From NCBI GenBank assembly GCA_938003725.1, contig CALKXX010000157.1, positions 1 through 24,724 of the forward strand: a stretch of 24,724 nucleotides of DNA. The letters run 5' to 3'. This DNA comes from an uncultured Sphingomonadaceae bacterium (GTDB taxonomy: Bacteria > Pseudomonadota > Alphaproteobacteria > Sphingomonadales > Sphingomonadaceae). Positions 16,414 through 23,980 of the stretch are shown one piece after another. Under the pieces are notes generated by a model. The model did no database searches. It saw only the letters and a program-made list of their open reading frames with translations, and was not told where the DNA came from. The position numbers and the translations under genes were made by a program. Each line of letters begins with the position of its first letter. Position 1 is the first letter of the stretch.

Positions 16414-17501
16414 GCAGCCAAAAGAGTTTCCGAGAAATATTCAGCGCAGAACCTGACGTGGCAGTTTCGGTGCCGGGTCGAGTGAACCTGATCGGTGAGC
16501 ATCTTGACTATAATGGCGGCGTCGTTTTGCCGACTGTCATCGCCCGCAAAGTTGATGTAGAAATTTCATCGAATGACAGCAAAGAAGATCATATCTTTTC
16601 GCAAGAATTTGGCGAAAAGTGCATGCGTCCAATTGATGATCGCAAAAGCGGACATTGGTCGGACTATGTTGCGGGTGCCCTGGCAAAATGTCGTGCGCTT
16701 GGATATCTTGAAATTGGTTTGAATGTTTGGATAGAAAGCGACGTGCCGCACGGCTCTGGTCTATCCTCTTCCGCGGCGTTGATCGTCGCGGTGATAAAAG
16801 CTGTTTTGAAGCTATCGGATCAATCGATAGAGGACCTGGTAATCGCCCAATGGGCACAACAGGTCGAACATGATTTTATCGGTATACCATGCGGCATCAT
16901 GGATCAAATGGCAGTTGCGATTGCGCGGGAGGGACAGGCGCTGCAATTGCACACGGATGATCTGTCCTATGCGCTGGTTGATCTGCCGACCGAATATCAA
17001 TTCGCTATTCTGCATTCGGGTATCTCCAGAAAGTTGAACGATGGCCGATATGCAGAGCGCCGCGCAGAGTGTGAGGCGGCCGCCAAAGCGTTGGATAGCG
17101 AATATCTTTGCCATCTGGGTGCGGCTGATTTGCGGCGCATCGAACAGTTACCACAAGATCAGATGCGGCGAGCACGCCACTGTGTGACAGAAAATTTGCG
17201 CGTTAAGGAGGCAGTGGAGCAACTACAATCCGGTGATATGGCGGCATTTGGCAAATTGATGAATGAAAGCCACAATTCCATGCGTGACGATTTCGAGGTG
17301 TCTACGTTCGAAATTGATGCATTGGTGACAGGTGCGCGCCGCGCCGGTGCTATCGGCGCCCGGTTAACCGGCGGCGGTTTCGGCGGCTGTATTGTGGCAT
17401 GTGTTGCGAAGCACATCCTGCCGCAGTGGAAAGATCAAATGGCTCTAGATTTCCCAAAAGCTGCCTATATCGGTCCGCCTATGCGGCGTAGTGGGTGTTA
17501 G
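16410..17501 (+). CDS. galK: Galactokinase (GHMP family)
   Basis: A 363-residue kinase that phosphorylates galactose at C1 with ATP (E. coli GalK has 382 residues). The galactokinase signature GRVNLIGEHLDYNGG is at residues 23-37. The GHMP ATP-binding motif PHGSGLSSSAAL is at 113-124. The catalytic base is expected at D165 in CGIMDQM, and the C-terminal GHMP motif is RLTGGGFGGCIVA. The open frame extends upstream to 16272 inside galT, but the ATG at 16410 matches the family start and overlaps the galT stop by four bases. Its TAG shares the tetranucleotide TTAG (17498-17501) with the stop of the convergent TIR-EVE-KAP gene. With lacZ and galT it makes a galactoside-use block that lacks galE and galM here. 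Confidence 0.93.
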   Translation: MSSQKSFREIFSAEPDVAVSVPGRVNLIGEHLDYNGGVVLPTVIARKVDVEISSNDSKEDHIFSQEFGEKCMRPIDDRKSGHWSDYVAGALAKCRALGYLEIGLNVWIESDVPHGSGLSSSAALIVAVIKAVLKLSDQSIEDLVIAQWAQQVEHDFIGIPCGIMDQMAVAIAREGQALQLHTDDLSYALVDLPTEYQFAILHSGISRKLNDGRYAERRAECEAAAKALDSEYLCHLGAADLRRIEQLPQDQMRRARHCVTENLRVKEAVEQLQSGDMAAFGKLMNESHNSMRDDFEVSTFEIDALVTGARRAGAIGARLTGGGFGGCIVACVAKHILPQWKDQMALDFPKAAYIGPPMRRSGC

Positions 17502-20341
17502 CTAACCGGGGTAAGCCGGCCAAGCCATTTGATTGCGTCAGCATCTAAACTGATATGACCTTTTGGCGATTCGTATCCATCCAGCAATATCTGTACTTCC
17601 GCGTGATCTAACTTGTTCGAATTTTCTTTGCGTACGCCTTCAAGCTTTTTTTTCTGTGCTTGCGACAGGCTAAGCAAATCCGGGTCGGTCACTAATAGGC
17701 TCCAGCATTGCGGATGCTCCGACATCAATATGACCCATAGCATTAGTTGATACCAGTCGACGGATTTCTCATCGACGCCAAATGCCACCTGCGCGCTGGA
17801 CTGGTAAACCGTAATCATATTGACGATCCGTTTGATGCGGCGAGGGTTTGTGGGCAACAGACCCTTTAGCGGCGCTAGCGCATGGCGAACATCCTGTTCC
17901 GCTGTTTCGGAACTGGCGGCTCGGATGGCCTTTTTTCGGTTTATAATATCCTTGCGTATTTTCGCATCATCGGATGATAGGGTGCTTAGCGCTTCTCGGG
18001 CTGTCTCGGCAATTTCATTTCGCCTCTCGCTGGATCTGGCATCCTTTATCCTTTTGTCAAATTCATCGGCGAACTGCTCCAACTCCATTTGTCGCCGCCG
18101 ATCCATGCGCCGGTCCGAACTATTCCTGCGGTCCCCGAGCAGCAGCATGTCCACATAGCTGTCCCGCTGAATCTTGTCGGCCTCGGGCAAGACCAGCGAC
18201 ATTTGAATAGCTTTTTCGACAAACCGACCGCCAAAACTTACACCGATATCATCATGAACATCGGCCATATCTTTATGTACCTTGGCGAAAGATGTCTCGA
18301 TCCAATGTTTATCGCCGAGCAAGATGAAGACGATCCGGGGCGAACGGAAAACGGTCATCATTCCGCGGACTAGTTCCACAACATATTCCGGTTCGCAGCG
18401 ATCAAGGTCGTCGACAATAACCAAAACGGGGCGCCCTAGGCCATCAATCATCGCGCTAAAATGTTTCCGAAATCTGCGTAGCGGATCACTGGTGCCGAGG
18501 GCTGTTGCATCAGTGGAGTCTCCCGCGCTGCTGACAAGTTTGTTGATGCCTTTTTGGAACGCCGTGAACAGGGCAATGCCGGATGCTCCAAATAACGACG
18601 CAATGATCAGCGCGATTGTTGATCTGTCACCTGCATCAGCGGCAATCATGTCGCGCACATTATCAACGTTCAGGACTGTAGTGACCACCAAAGCGAGCAA
18701 TATCACGCCGATCAACATAGAGCGAAAGCTGGGGTTGAATAGTTTCCAGGCCCATTCGGAAAATTGTTTGGCAGTCCGTTGGCCCATGGGAAATACAGCG
18801 AAACATTGTTTCCGGACGGTTTCGTAAAAGTCCCACCAGGGCGGCGACACGTGCTGATGCTGCCAGGCATTAAACTGCACAGTGATCCAATCGCGAGCCG
18901 CATAGTCCGGGTCCCAAAAGTCGGGATCATGAAGTTTCAGGTCGGCAAAAATCGTATTTTGAAGCTGCTTTTCATTGTTCTTACCTACATCAATATCGAA
19001 CGCGCTTGGATTGAGGATACGTGCGACATAGTTGGCGAAAGTCGTCTTACCGCCGCCCCACGGACTATCGATATGCAAAATAAAACCGGGCTGATCGGGC
19101 GCGTGCTTCTTCTTTTTGGACCGTTCCTTATTCTGCTCTGTCCAGATATCGTTGATCCGGTGCGCCACGGAAAATGCCAGCGGCGCCCGCCCCAACATAT
19201 CGCGCATGGTTTCTGGAAGGTCGGCGGAAAAACGGGTTTCGGACGTTTCTTCGATTGGCGTTTCTTCTTCTGCCGGAGCTGTCGTTGCTTCGGACGTAGT
19301 GTGGGGCGCCGGATGTGCCGGAGCGTGCCAGCGGAGCGGTTCCGTTTCCGCCTCAGTCAATTTTCTGAGTGATGCATCGCCAGGCCAGTCTTCTACCTCG
19401 TCGCCCAGTTGCTCAACAATAGTCTCGCGTAAAATTGGCTGACCTGGCATCGCGTCGGTAATGCGCAGATCGACTTTTCCGTCCCTGATATTTTTTGTGT
19501 CGTCGATGCGGCCCCAAGCGACGATACCGCTCGGTTCAATATCTTCAATATTGCTGCCTTCTTCAACAACGGCGCGCCATATCGCGACTGTGTCGCCATT
19601 GGATTGAGCGGTTCTTAGTTCGTCAGGGTCAGCATCACCGATGGACCATCGTTCCACATGGCCGGGTTCCAGATGATCTTCAAATGTCGGCATGTCCGTG
19701 GGGGAATATCGGGCAAGCCAGATATTCCGTAGATCGGTTTGCGGTTCTATGGTGGAGCTATCTTCGTTTGAATTGGCTGCCTCAATGGTATGTGTAAAAA
19801 CTATAACGTCATCGGCCAGCTTGGAGATTTCCTCGCTATATTTCTCTTCGGCGGTTGGCGATATTTGCTTACCCGATTTATCTTCAATTCGGTTTAGCCC
19901 AACAAAAAATTCTCTGACATCTTCAAAATCAATCAAATTCGGTTGTTGGTTAGATCCGATATATTCGAGATGCACCGGGATGATCTTTGGTGTTTTTCTG
20001 CTCTTATGTTCGTTTGCGCGGTGATTGAATACGGCCATCCGCAACGTTTCACTGGCGAATTTTGACTCGCTATATTGGGTGCTTATCAAGGCGAGAAAAA
20101 TTGCGGCGTCGCCCACGGATGACAGTGCGTCGGAAAATGACGATTTGCGCTCCGCATAATCCGCAGTCGAACGAATATTCAGCCGAATATCCGACCGATC
20201 AAACACTATGCGTTGCAGATCTTCAATGATCCTGTTCGGATGCACGAAACTCTGCGCATCCGGTGGTCGGTTCAAATCCTCTGGCGCGAAACTTGCGAAA
20301 ACATCGACTTCTTGTGCATATTTTGTTGGCGCGTCAGACAC
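17498..20341 (-). CDS. TIR-like / EVE-like / KAP P-loop NTPase fusion protein, probable defence protein
   Basis: A 947-residue multidomain protein. Residues about 11-185 look TIR-like: VDVFASFAPED, then SSVGDAAIFLALISTQYSES and KFASETLRMAV, with E98 placed like the catalytic Glu of NAD-cleaving TIR domains. Residues about 205-340 look EVE/PUA-like: NIWLARYSPTDMPTFEDHL, NGDTVAIWRAV, SGIVAWGRID and LRKLTEAETEPLRW. A Thr/Glu/Pro-rich linker (340-372) leads to a KAP NTPase: Walker A DSPWGGGKTT (K432), two membrane helices (about 541-557 and 575-594) between Walker A and B as in KAP proteins, Walker B VLVIVDDLDRCEP (D644-D645) and NPRRIKRIVNM (832-842). A charged, probably coiled region spans 740-820. 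The GTG start at 20341 has AGGGGA upstream. It is 75 bases downstream of ggt and converges on galK. The KAP call is firm, the TIR call fair and the EVE call moderate. A role in sensing phage or modified DNA with NAD depletion is inference. Confidence 0.82.
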   Translation of the reverse strand: MSDAPTKYAQEVDVFASFAPEDLNRPPDAQSFVHPNRIIEDLQRIVFDRSDIRLNIRSTADYAERKSSFSDALSSVGDAAIFLALISTQYSESKFASETLRMAVFNHRANEHKSRKTPKIIPVHLEYIGSNQQPNLIDFEDVREFFVGLNRIEDKSGKQISPTAEEKYSEEISKLADDVIVFTHTIEAANSNEDSSTIEPQTDLRNIWLARYSPTDMPTFEDHLEPGHVERWSIGDADPDELRTAQSNGDTVAIWRAVVEEGSNIEDIEPSGIVAWGRIDDTKNIRDGKVDLRITDAMPGQPILRETIVEQLGDEVEDWPGDASLRKLTEAETEPLRWHAPAHPAPHTTSEATTAPAEEETPIEETSETRFSADLPETMRDMLGRAPLAFSVAHRINDIWTEQNKERSKKKKHAPDQPGFILHIDSPWGGGKTTFANYVARILNPSAFDIDVGKNNEKQLQNTIFADLKLHDPDFWDPDYAARDWITVQFNAWQHQHVSPPWWDFYETVRKQCFAVFPMGQRTAKQFSEWAWKLFNPSFRSMLIGVILLALVVTTVLNVDNVRDMIAADAGDRSTIALIIASLFGASGIALFTAFQKGINKLVSSAGDSTDATALGTSDPLRRFRKHFSAMIDGLGRPVLVIVDDLDRCEPEYVVELVRGMMTVFRSPRIVFILLGDKHWIETSFAKVHKDMADVHDDIGVSFGGRFVEKAIQMSLVLPEADKIQRDSYVDMLLLGDRRNSSDRRMDRRRQMELEQFADEFDKRIKDARSSERRNEIAETAREALSTLSSDDAKIRKDIINRKKAIRAASSETAEQDVRHALAPLKGLLPTNPRRIKRIVNMITVYQSSAQVAFGVDEKSVDWYQLMLWVILMSEHPQCWSLLVTDPDLLSLSQAQKKKLEGVRKENSNKLDHAEVQILLDGYESPKGHISLDADAIKWLGRLTPVS

Positions 20342-20391
20342 AACTCGTCCCCTGGTTTCGGTTTCAAAAAGTTGCGACCTGTTTTTATTGT

Positions 20392-20409
20392 TAGCGCAGT
20401 TCTAGCGCA
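20392..20409. repeat. Direct repeat TAGCGCA x2 upstream of the TIR-EVE-KAP gene
   Basis: TAGCGCA occurs at 20392-20398 and again at 20403-20409, an 11-base (one helical turn) step, in the 75-base gap between the ggt stop and the GTG of the fusion gene. It could be a regulator site on one face of the DNA. It is short enough to be chance, and no promoter could be placed with confidence. Confidence 0.3.
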
Positions 20410-20416
20410 TCAGCTT

Positions 20417-22207
20417 TTAATATCCAATCGCCAGACCATCTTTCCGCATTTCGGTTGCACCGGTATATACGCCGGTTTCGGGATCCCGGGTAATGGCCTG
20501 ATATCCGCCGAACATGATACCATTGTCGACCACCTTCACGATGTGACCCATGTCACGCAATTTTGTGATCGTTTTTTCGGATATGCCCGGTTCGACGTGG
20601 AGCACGCCAAGCAAGTCCGCGCCTGTACCGGCCAAGTCATTGGTGGGATGTCGTCCGCCATCATGATTGAGCCGCGCTGCATCGCCGGCTTCCTGCAAAT
20701 TCATGCCATAGTCGACCATATTGATCATTACCTGCACATGACCTTGTGGCTGCATACCGCCGCCCATCAGGCCAAATGACATGAACGGTTTGCCATCTTT
20801 TTTCATGAAGGCCGGGATGATCGTGTGAAATGGGCGTTTGCCGGGCGCGTAGACATTGGGATGTTTGGGATCGAGTGAAAATAGCTCTCCGCGATCTTGA
20901 AACATAAAGCCCAAGCCATCTGCAACCAATCCGCTGCCCATGCCGCGATAGTTGGATTGGATCAGGCTGACCATCATGCCGTCTTTGTCGGCGACGGTGA
21001 GATAGGTGGTGTCACCTTCGCCTTCGATTTTCGGTTCTCCCGGGCCAAATTCCGGAGAAGCTTTATTGGGATCAATCAGCGCAAACCGCTCTTTGCCATA
21101 TGCATCGCTAAGCAGCCAATCGAGGGGTGGATCGGAATAGTCCGGGTCGGCATAGAAACGCGCCACATCTTCGAAGGCCAATCGTTTGGCTTCGGTAATA
21201 TAGTGGAGAACTTCTGCGCTGCCCCGTGGCCATTGCGTCAAATCGACATTCTTGAGGATATTCGTCATCTGAAGCGCGGCATATCCCTGTGTATTCGGCG
21301 GCAATTGGCACATTTCATAACCTTTGCGATAGGCAACACATCCAACGACTGTCCATTCACTCGCATGGTCTTCAAAATCTTCATATCGCAAATCAGCACC
21401 GATCCGCTTAAAATAGGCGTCCATGACCTCGGTCAATGGGCCATCATAAAATGCCGTCCGGCCACCCTTTGCGATTTGCTCGAGCGTGTTGGCCAAATCG
21501 GGATTTTTGAAAATTTCTCCGGTTTTTGGGGCGCCATTGGGGAAATATGTTTCTCGCGCATTGTCAAACTCGGTTATCGTGTCTTCAAATTCTTCAAAAC
21601 GTGCGAGATTGCGTTTCAAATATTCCGCAATCACCGGGGCGACCGGATGACCGCCGCGCGCATAATCGATTGTGGGCTGCAAAATATCAGTCATGGGCAA
21701 TTTTCCAAAATTGCCGTGCAAGCTGAACCACCCATCAACGGTTCCCGGTACAGTGACCGGTAAATGACCAAAAGGAGGCAAGGAGGTTGCTTCGCCAAGC
21801 TGTTCCTTGAGCTTCGCCAGATCTCGCCCTTTTGGGCTTCTGCCGGAAGCATTGAGTCCATATAGCTTTTGTGTTTTTGGATCCCAGACAATCGCGAACA
21901 AATCACCGCCAATGCCATTCCCGGTGGGCTCCATCAGGCCCAGAGCCGCATTTGCCGCAATCGCGGCATCAACCGCGCTGCCGCCTTTTTTCAGGATGTC
22001 GATAGCAATCTGGCTTGCCAGCGGGTGTGCGGTGGCCGCCATCCCATGCTGCGCTATGGTGGGGCTTCGCGACCATCCTTGGCCTATGGGGCGTCCACCC
22101 GCACCAATTTCGAGCGCCGGAGCATCCTCTTGTTCCGCTTCTTGCGCTTGGGCAGGGGTAAGGGAAAGGGCCGTTGCGGCGAGGCTGATGAGGAAGATGT
22201 TGCGCAT
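20417..22207 (-). CDS. ggt: Gamma-glutamyltransferase, secreted
   Basis: A 596-residue N-terminal-nucleophile hydrolase that transfers or hydrolyses the gamma-glutamyl group of glutathione and related compounds. Residues 1-22 form a signal peptide (MRNIFLISLAATALSLTPAQ, then AQ), so it acts in the periplasm or outside the cell. The large-subunit landmark GNGIGGDLFAIVW is at 96-108 and SGRSPKG at 121-127. The autocleavage site and nucleophile is T400 in EGDTTYLTVADKDG, aligning with T391 of E. coli Ggt, though the usual TTHYSV here reads TTYLTV. The C-terminal MGGGMQPQGHVQVMINMVDYG is the small-subunit motif. The ATG at 22207 has only a weak GGGAC upstream. Close homologues may be listed only as a Ggt-family acyltransferase, so glutathione as substrate is likely but unproven. 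It lies upstream of the TIR-EVE-KAP gene on the same strand. Confidence 0.92.
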   Translation of the reverse strand: MRNIFLISLAATALSLTPAQAQEAEQEDAPALEIGAGGRPIGQGWSRSPTIAQHGMAATAHPLASQIAIDILKKGGSAVDAAIAANAALGLMEPTGNGIGGDLFAIVWDPKTQKLYGLNASGRSPKGRDLAKLKEQLGEATSLPPFGHLPVTVPGTVDGWFSLHGNFGKLPMTDILQPTIDYARGGHPVAPVIAEYLKRNLARFEEFEDTITEFDNARETYFPNGAPKTGEIFKNPDLANTLEQIAKGGRTAFYDGPLTEVMDAYFKRIGADLRYEDFEDHASEWTVVGCVAYRKGYEMCQLPPNTQGYAALQMTNILKNVDLTQWPRGSAEVLHYITEAKRLAFEDVARFYADPDYSDPPLDWLLSDAYGKERFALIDPNKASPEFGPGEPKIEGEGDTTYLTVADKDGMMVSLIQSNYRGMGSGLVADGLGFMFQDRGELFSLDPKHPNVYAPGKRPFHTIIPAFMKKDGKPFMSFGLMGGGMQPQGHVQVMINMVDYGMNLQEAGDAARLNHDGGRHPTNDLAGTGADLLGVLHVEPGISEKTITKLRDMGHIVKVVDNGIMFGGYQAITRDPETGVYTGATEMRKDGLAIGY

Positions 22208-22257
22208 TATTATGTCCCGTCATTGTTAGGAAATTATCGCTACTCTAACGACAAAGC

Positions 22258-22285
22258 TTGACTTTCCAAGCATGATCTCTATGTT
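22258..22285 (+). promoter_or_regulatory. rhlE: Candidate promoter of the DEAD-box helicase gene
   Basis: TTGACT (22258-22263) and TATGTT (22280-22285) are 16 bases apart on the plus strand. If used, they give a leader of nearly 190 bases before the helicase start. This is the best pair I see in the 272-base gap between ggt and the helicase, but the -10 box is only a partial match. Confidence 0.35.
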
Positions 22286-22398
22286 GCAATGCAGCAAAGG
22301 CGAAGTTTTCGTCTTGCAATGCGCTAGCGTGAGAAGTTGAACTCAATTTCGGTAGCATTGCACCATGCTCTCATTTTTCCGGCAGCCTGATCACGCGG

Positions 22399-22450
22399 GT
22401 CGTCTTAACGACTTGCCCTTTTCGCAGCATCCCACCGGGATGAAGCTGCG
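22399..22450 (+). promoter_or_regulatory. Structured 5' leader of the helicase gene: two hairpins
   Basis: Two inverted repeats lie just before the helicase start. The first is GTCGT-CTTA-ACGAC (22399-22412). The second is stronger: CGCAGC (22423-22428) pairs with GCTGCG (22445-22450), and inside it ATCCC (22429-22433) pairs with GGGAT (22437-22441) around an ACC loop, with a three-base GAA bulge on the 3' side. No T-run follows, so a terminator is unlikely. The second stem ends about 16 bases before the ribosome binding site. Cold-shock and helicase genes often have long structured leaders that control translation or RNA stability; that role is inferred here. Confidence 0.5.
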
Positions 22451-22479
22451 CCGAGGCTGCTATTTATAAGGTATTATTT

Positions 22480-23862
22480 TTGACTAAATTTTCTGATTTC
22501 GCATTGGCGGAACCAATTAAAAAACGTGTAGCCGAAGCGGGTTACACCACTCCATCCCCTATTCAACAACAGGCGATTCCGCTTGGGTTGGAAGGCAAAG
22601 ACATATTGGGCATCGCTCAAACCGGTACGGGTAAAACCGCGGCCTTTTCTCTGCCCGCCATTCATCATCTGTTGAATAATAAACGTAGGCCCGGCCGCAA
22701 CGAATGCCGGATGCTGGTGTTGGCGCCGACACGCGAATTGGCGCGGCAGATTGCTGACAGTATGACCGGTTATTCCAAAGGTCTGGGCATGTATGTCACG
22801 TCAGCTTTCGGCGGTGTTCCGATCAACAGGCAAAAGCGCATTTTGGCGCGCGGTGTAGACGTATTGGTGGCGACGCCAGGACGTTTGCTCGATCTCATCG
22901 ATCAACGCTGCCTGACACTTGAAAAAGTTGAAATTCTCGTCCTCGATGAAGCGGATCAAATGCTTGATCTGGGTTTTATCGTGCCGCTTAAGAAAATTGT
23001 TCCGATGCTCCCGAAAAAGCGTCAAAGCCTGTTTTTCTCGGCAACCATGCCAAAAACTATTTCTCAACTGGCCGATCAGTTCCTGACCAATCCGGTACAG
23101 GTCTCTGTTGCACCGCAATCGACAACGGCGGAGCGCGTGGATCAGAAGGTCACTTATATCAATCAGGATGACAAACAGCGCCTGTTGAAGGATTTCATTA
23201 ACAAGGAAAACCCCGACCATATGCTGGTCTTTACACAGACGAAGCATGGCGCGGACAAGGTTGTGAAAAACTTGATGGCGGTCGGTATTCATTCAGCCGC
23301 GATCCACGGCAATAAAAGCCAGCCACAGCGTGAGCGTGCTCTGGGCGATTTTAAAAAGGGCAAGATCAACATTCTTGTCGCGACCGATATCGCGGCGCGC
23401 GGGATTGATGTGGATGGCATCACTCATGTTATCAACTTTGATATGCCAAATGTTCCAGAGCAATATGTCCATCGTATTGGGCGGACGGCGCGCGCAGGCG
23501 CTTCTGGGATTTCCTATTCGCTGGTTGCTGCCGACGAGCGTCAGTTCTTGCGAGATGTGGTCAAACTTACCGGCGTCAAACCGGACGTGATTGCATTGCC
23601 GGAAGGCTATGATGAACCGCCGCGCGAAGAGGTTGCTCCGCGAATCTATGGCCAGAAACCAAAGCGTTATGGCGCAAAGCCAACGCGCGGAGGTCCTTCC
23701 AAGAACAAGCATGGCAATCGCAAGGGCCGTCCCGGCGGGAAGCCCGGCGGCGGTAGCGGCCGTGGAGGACCCGGATCAAGCGGGAGCAGTGGTGGTCCGA
23801 AACATTGGAACAACAGCACAAAGTCATTCAAACGGCGTCAGGCGCGTAAGTCCGACGCTTAA
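22480..23862 (+). CDS. rhlE: DEAD-box ATP-dependent RNA helicase, RhlE type
   Basis: A 460-residue RNA helicase with all core motifs: Q motif (TPSPIQQQAI, 24-33), motif I AQTGTGKT (46-53), PTRELA (83-88), TPGR (132-135), DEAD (156-159), SAT (187-189), RGIDVDGITHVINFD and HRIGRTARAG. After about residue 385 comes a basic, Gly-rich tail (GRPGGKPGGGSGRGG) typical of RhlE and related helicases and likely to bind RNA. The start is TTG at 22480, preceded by TAAGG seven bases upstream; no in-frame ATG fits the normal N-terminus TKFSDFALAEPIKK. It probably acts in ribosome assembly or RNA decay, often important in the cold. A structured leader precedes it, and the gene stands alone on its strand. Confidence 0.93.
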   Translation: MTKFSDFALAEPIKKRVAEAGYTTPSPIQQQAIPLGLEGKDILGIAQTGTGKTAAFSLPAIHHLLNNKRRPGRNECRMLVLAPTRELARQIADSMTGYSKGLGMYVTSAFGGVPINRQKRILARGVDVLVATPGRLLDLIDQRCLTLEKVEILVLDEADQMLDLGFIVPLKKIVPMLPKKRQSLFFSATMPKTISQLADQFLTNPVQVSVAPQSTTAERVDQKVTYINQDDKQRLLKDFINKENPDHMLVFTQTKHGADKVVKNLMAVGIHSAAIHGNKSQPQRERALGDFKKGKINILVATDIAARGIDVDGITHVINFDMPNVPEQYVHRIGRTARAGASGISYSLVAADERQFLRDVVKLTGVKPDVIALPEGYDEPPREEVAPRIYGQKPKRYGAKPTRGGPSKNKHGNRKGRPGGKPGGGSGRGGPGSSGSSGGPKHWNNSTKSFKRRQARKSDA

Positions 23863-23879
23863 CTAGCCAGAAATAATCA

Positions 23880-23952
23880 TCATCCCAAACCGTTTCAGGA
23901 TCTTTTTAGGGCAACATTTGCCTTGAGAGATCCTGACGCAGGTCCGGAATGA
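23880..23952. repeat. REP-like long palindrome between convergent genes
   Basis: An imperfect inverted repeat. The left arm 23880-23903 (starting TCATCCC and ending TCAGGATCT) pairs with the right arm 23928-23952 (starting AGATCCTGA and ending GGAATGA). The innermost nine bases of these arms match perfectly, and a second stem GGCAA-CAT-TTGCC (23910-23922) sits inside. Sphingomonad genomes, from memory, carry many intergenic palindromes with this CAGGATC core, so this is probably a dispersed REP-type element. It could also end transcription from the helicase and aldehyde dehydrogenase genes, though there is no classic terminal T-run. Confidence 0.7.
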
Positions 23953-23980
23953 CGAACCATGGCTAAGCTTGCTTTCTAAA

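Noticed and set aside
20897..21763. 288-codon plus-strand ORF
   Set aside because: It lies wholly antisense to ggt, whose motifs and signal peptide are clear; the product resembles nothing and is a codon-bias shadow.
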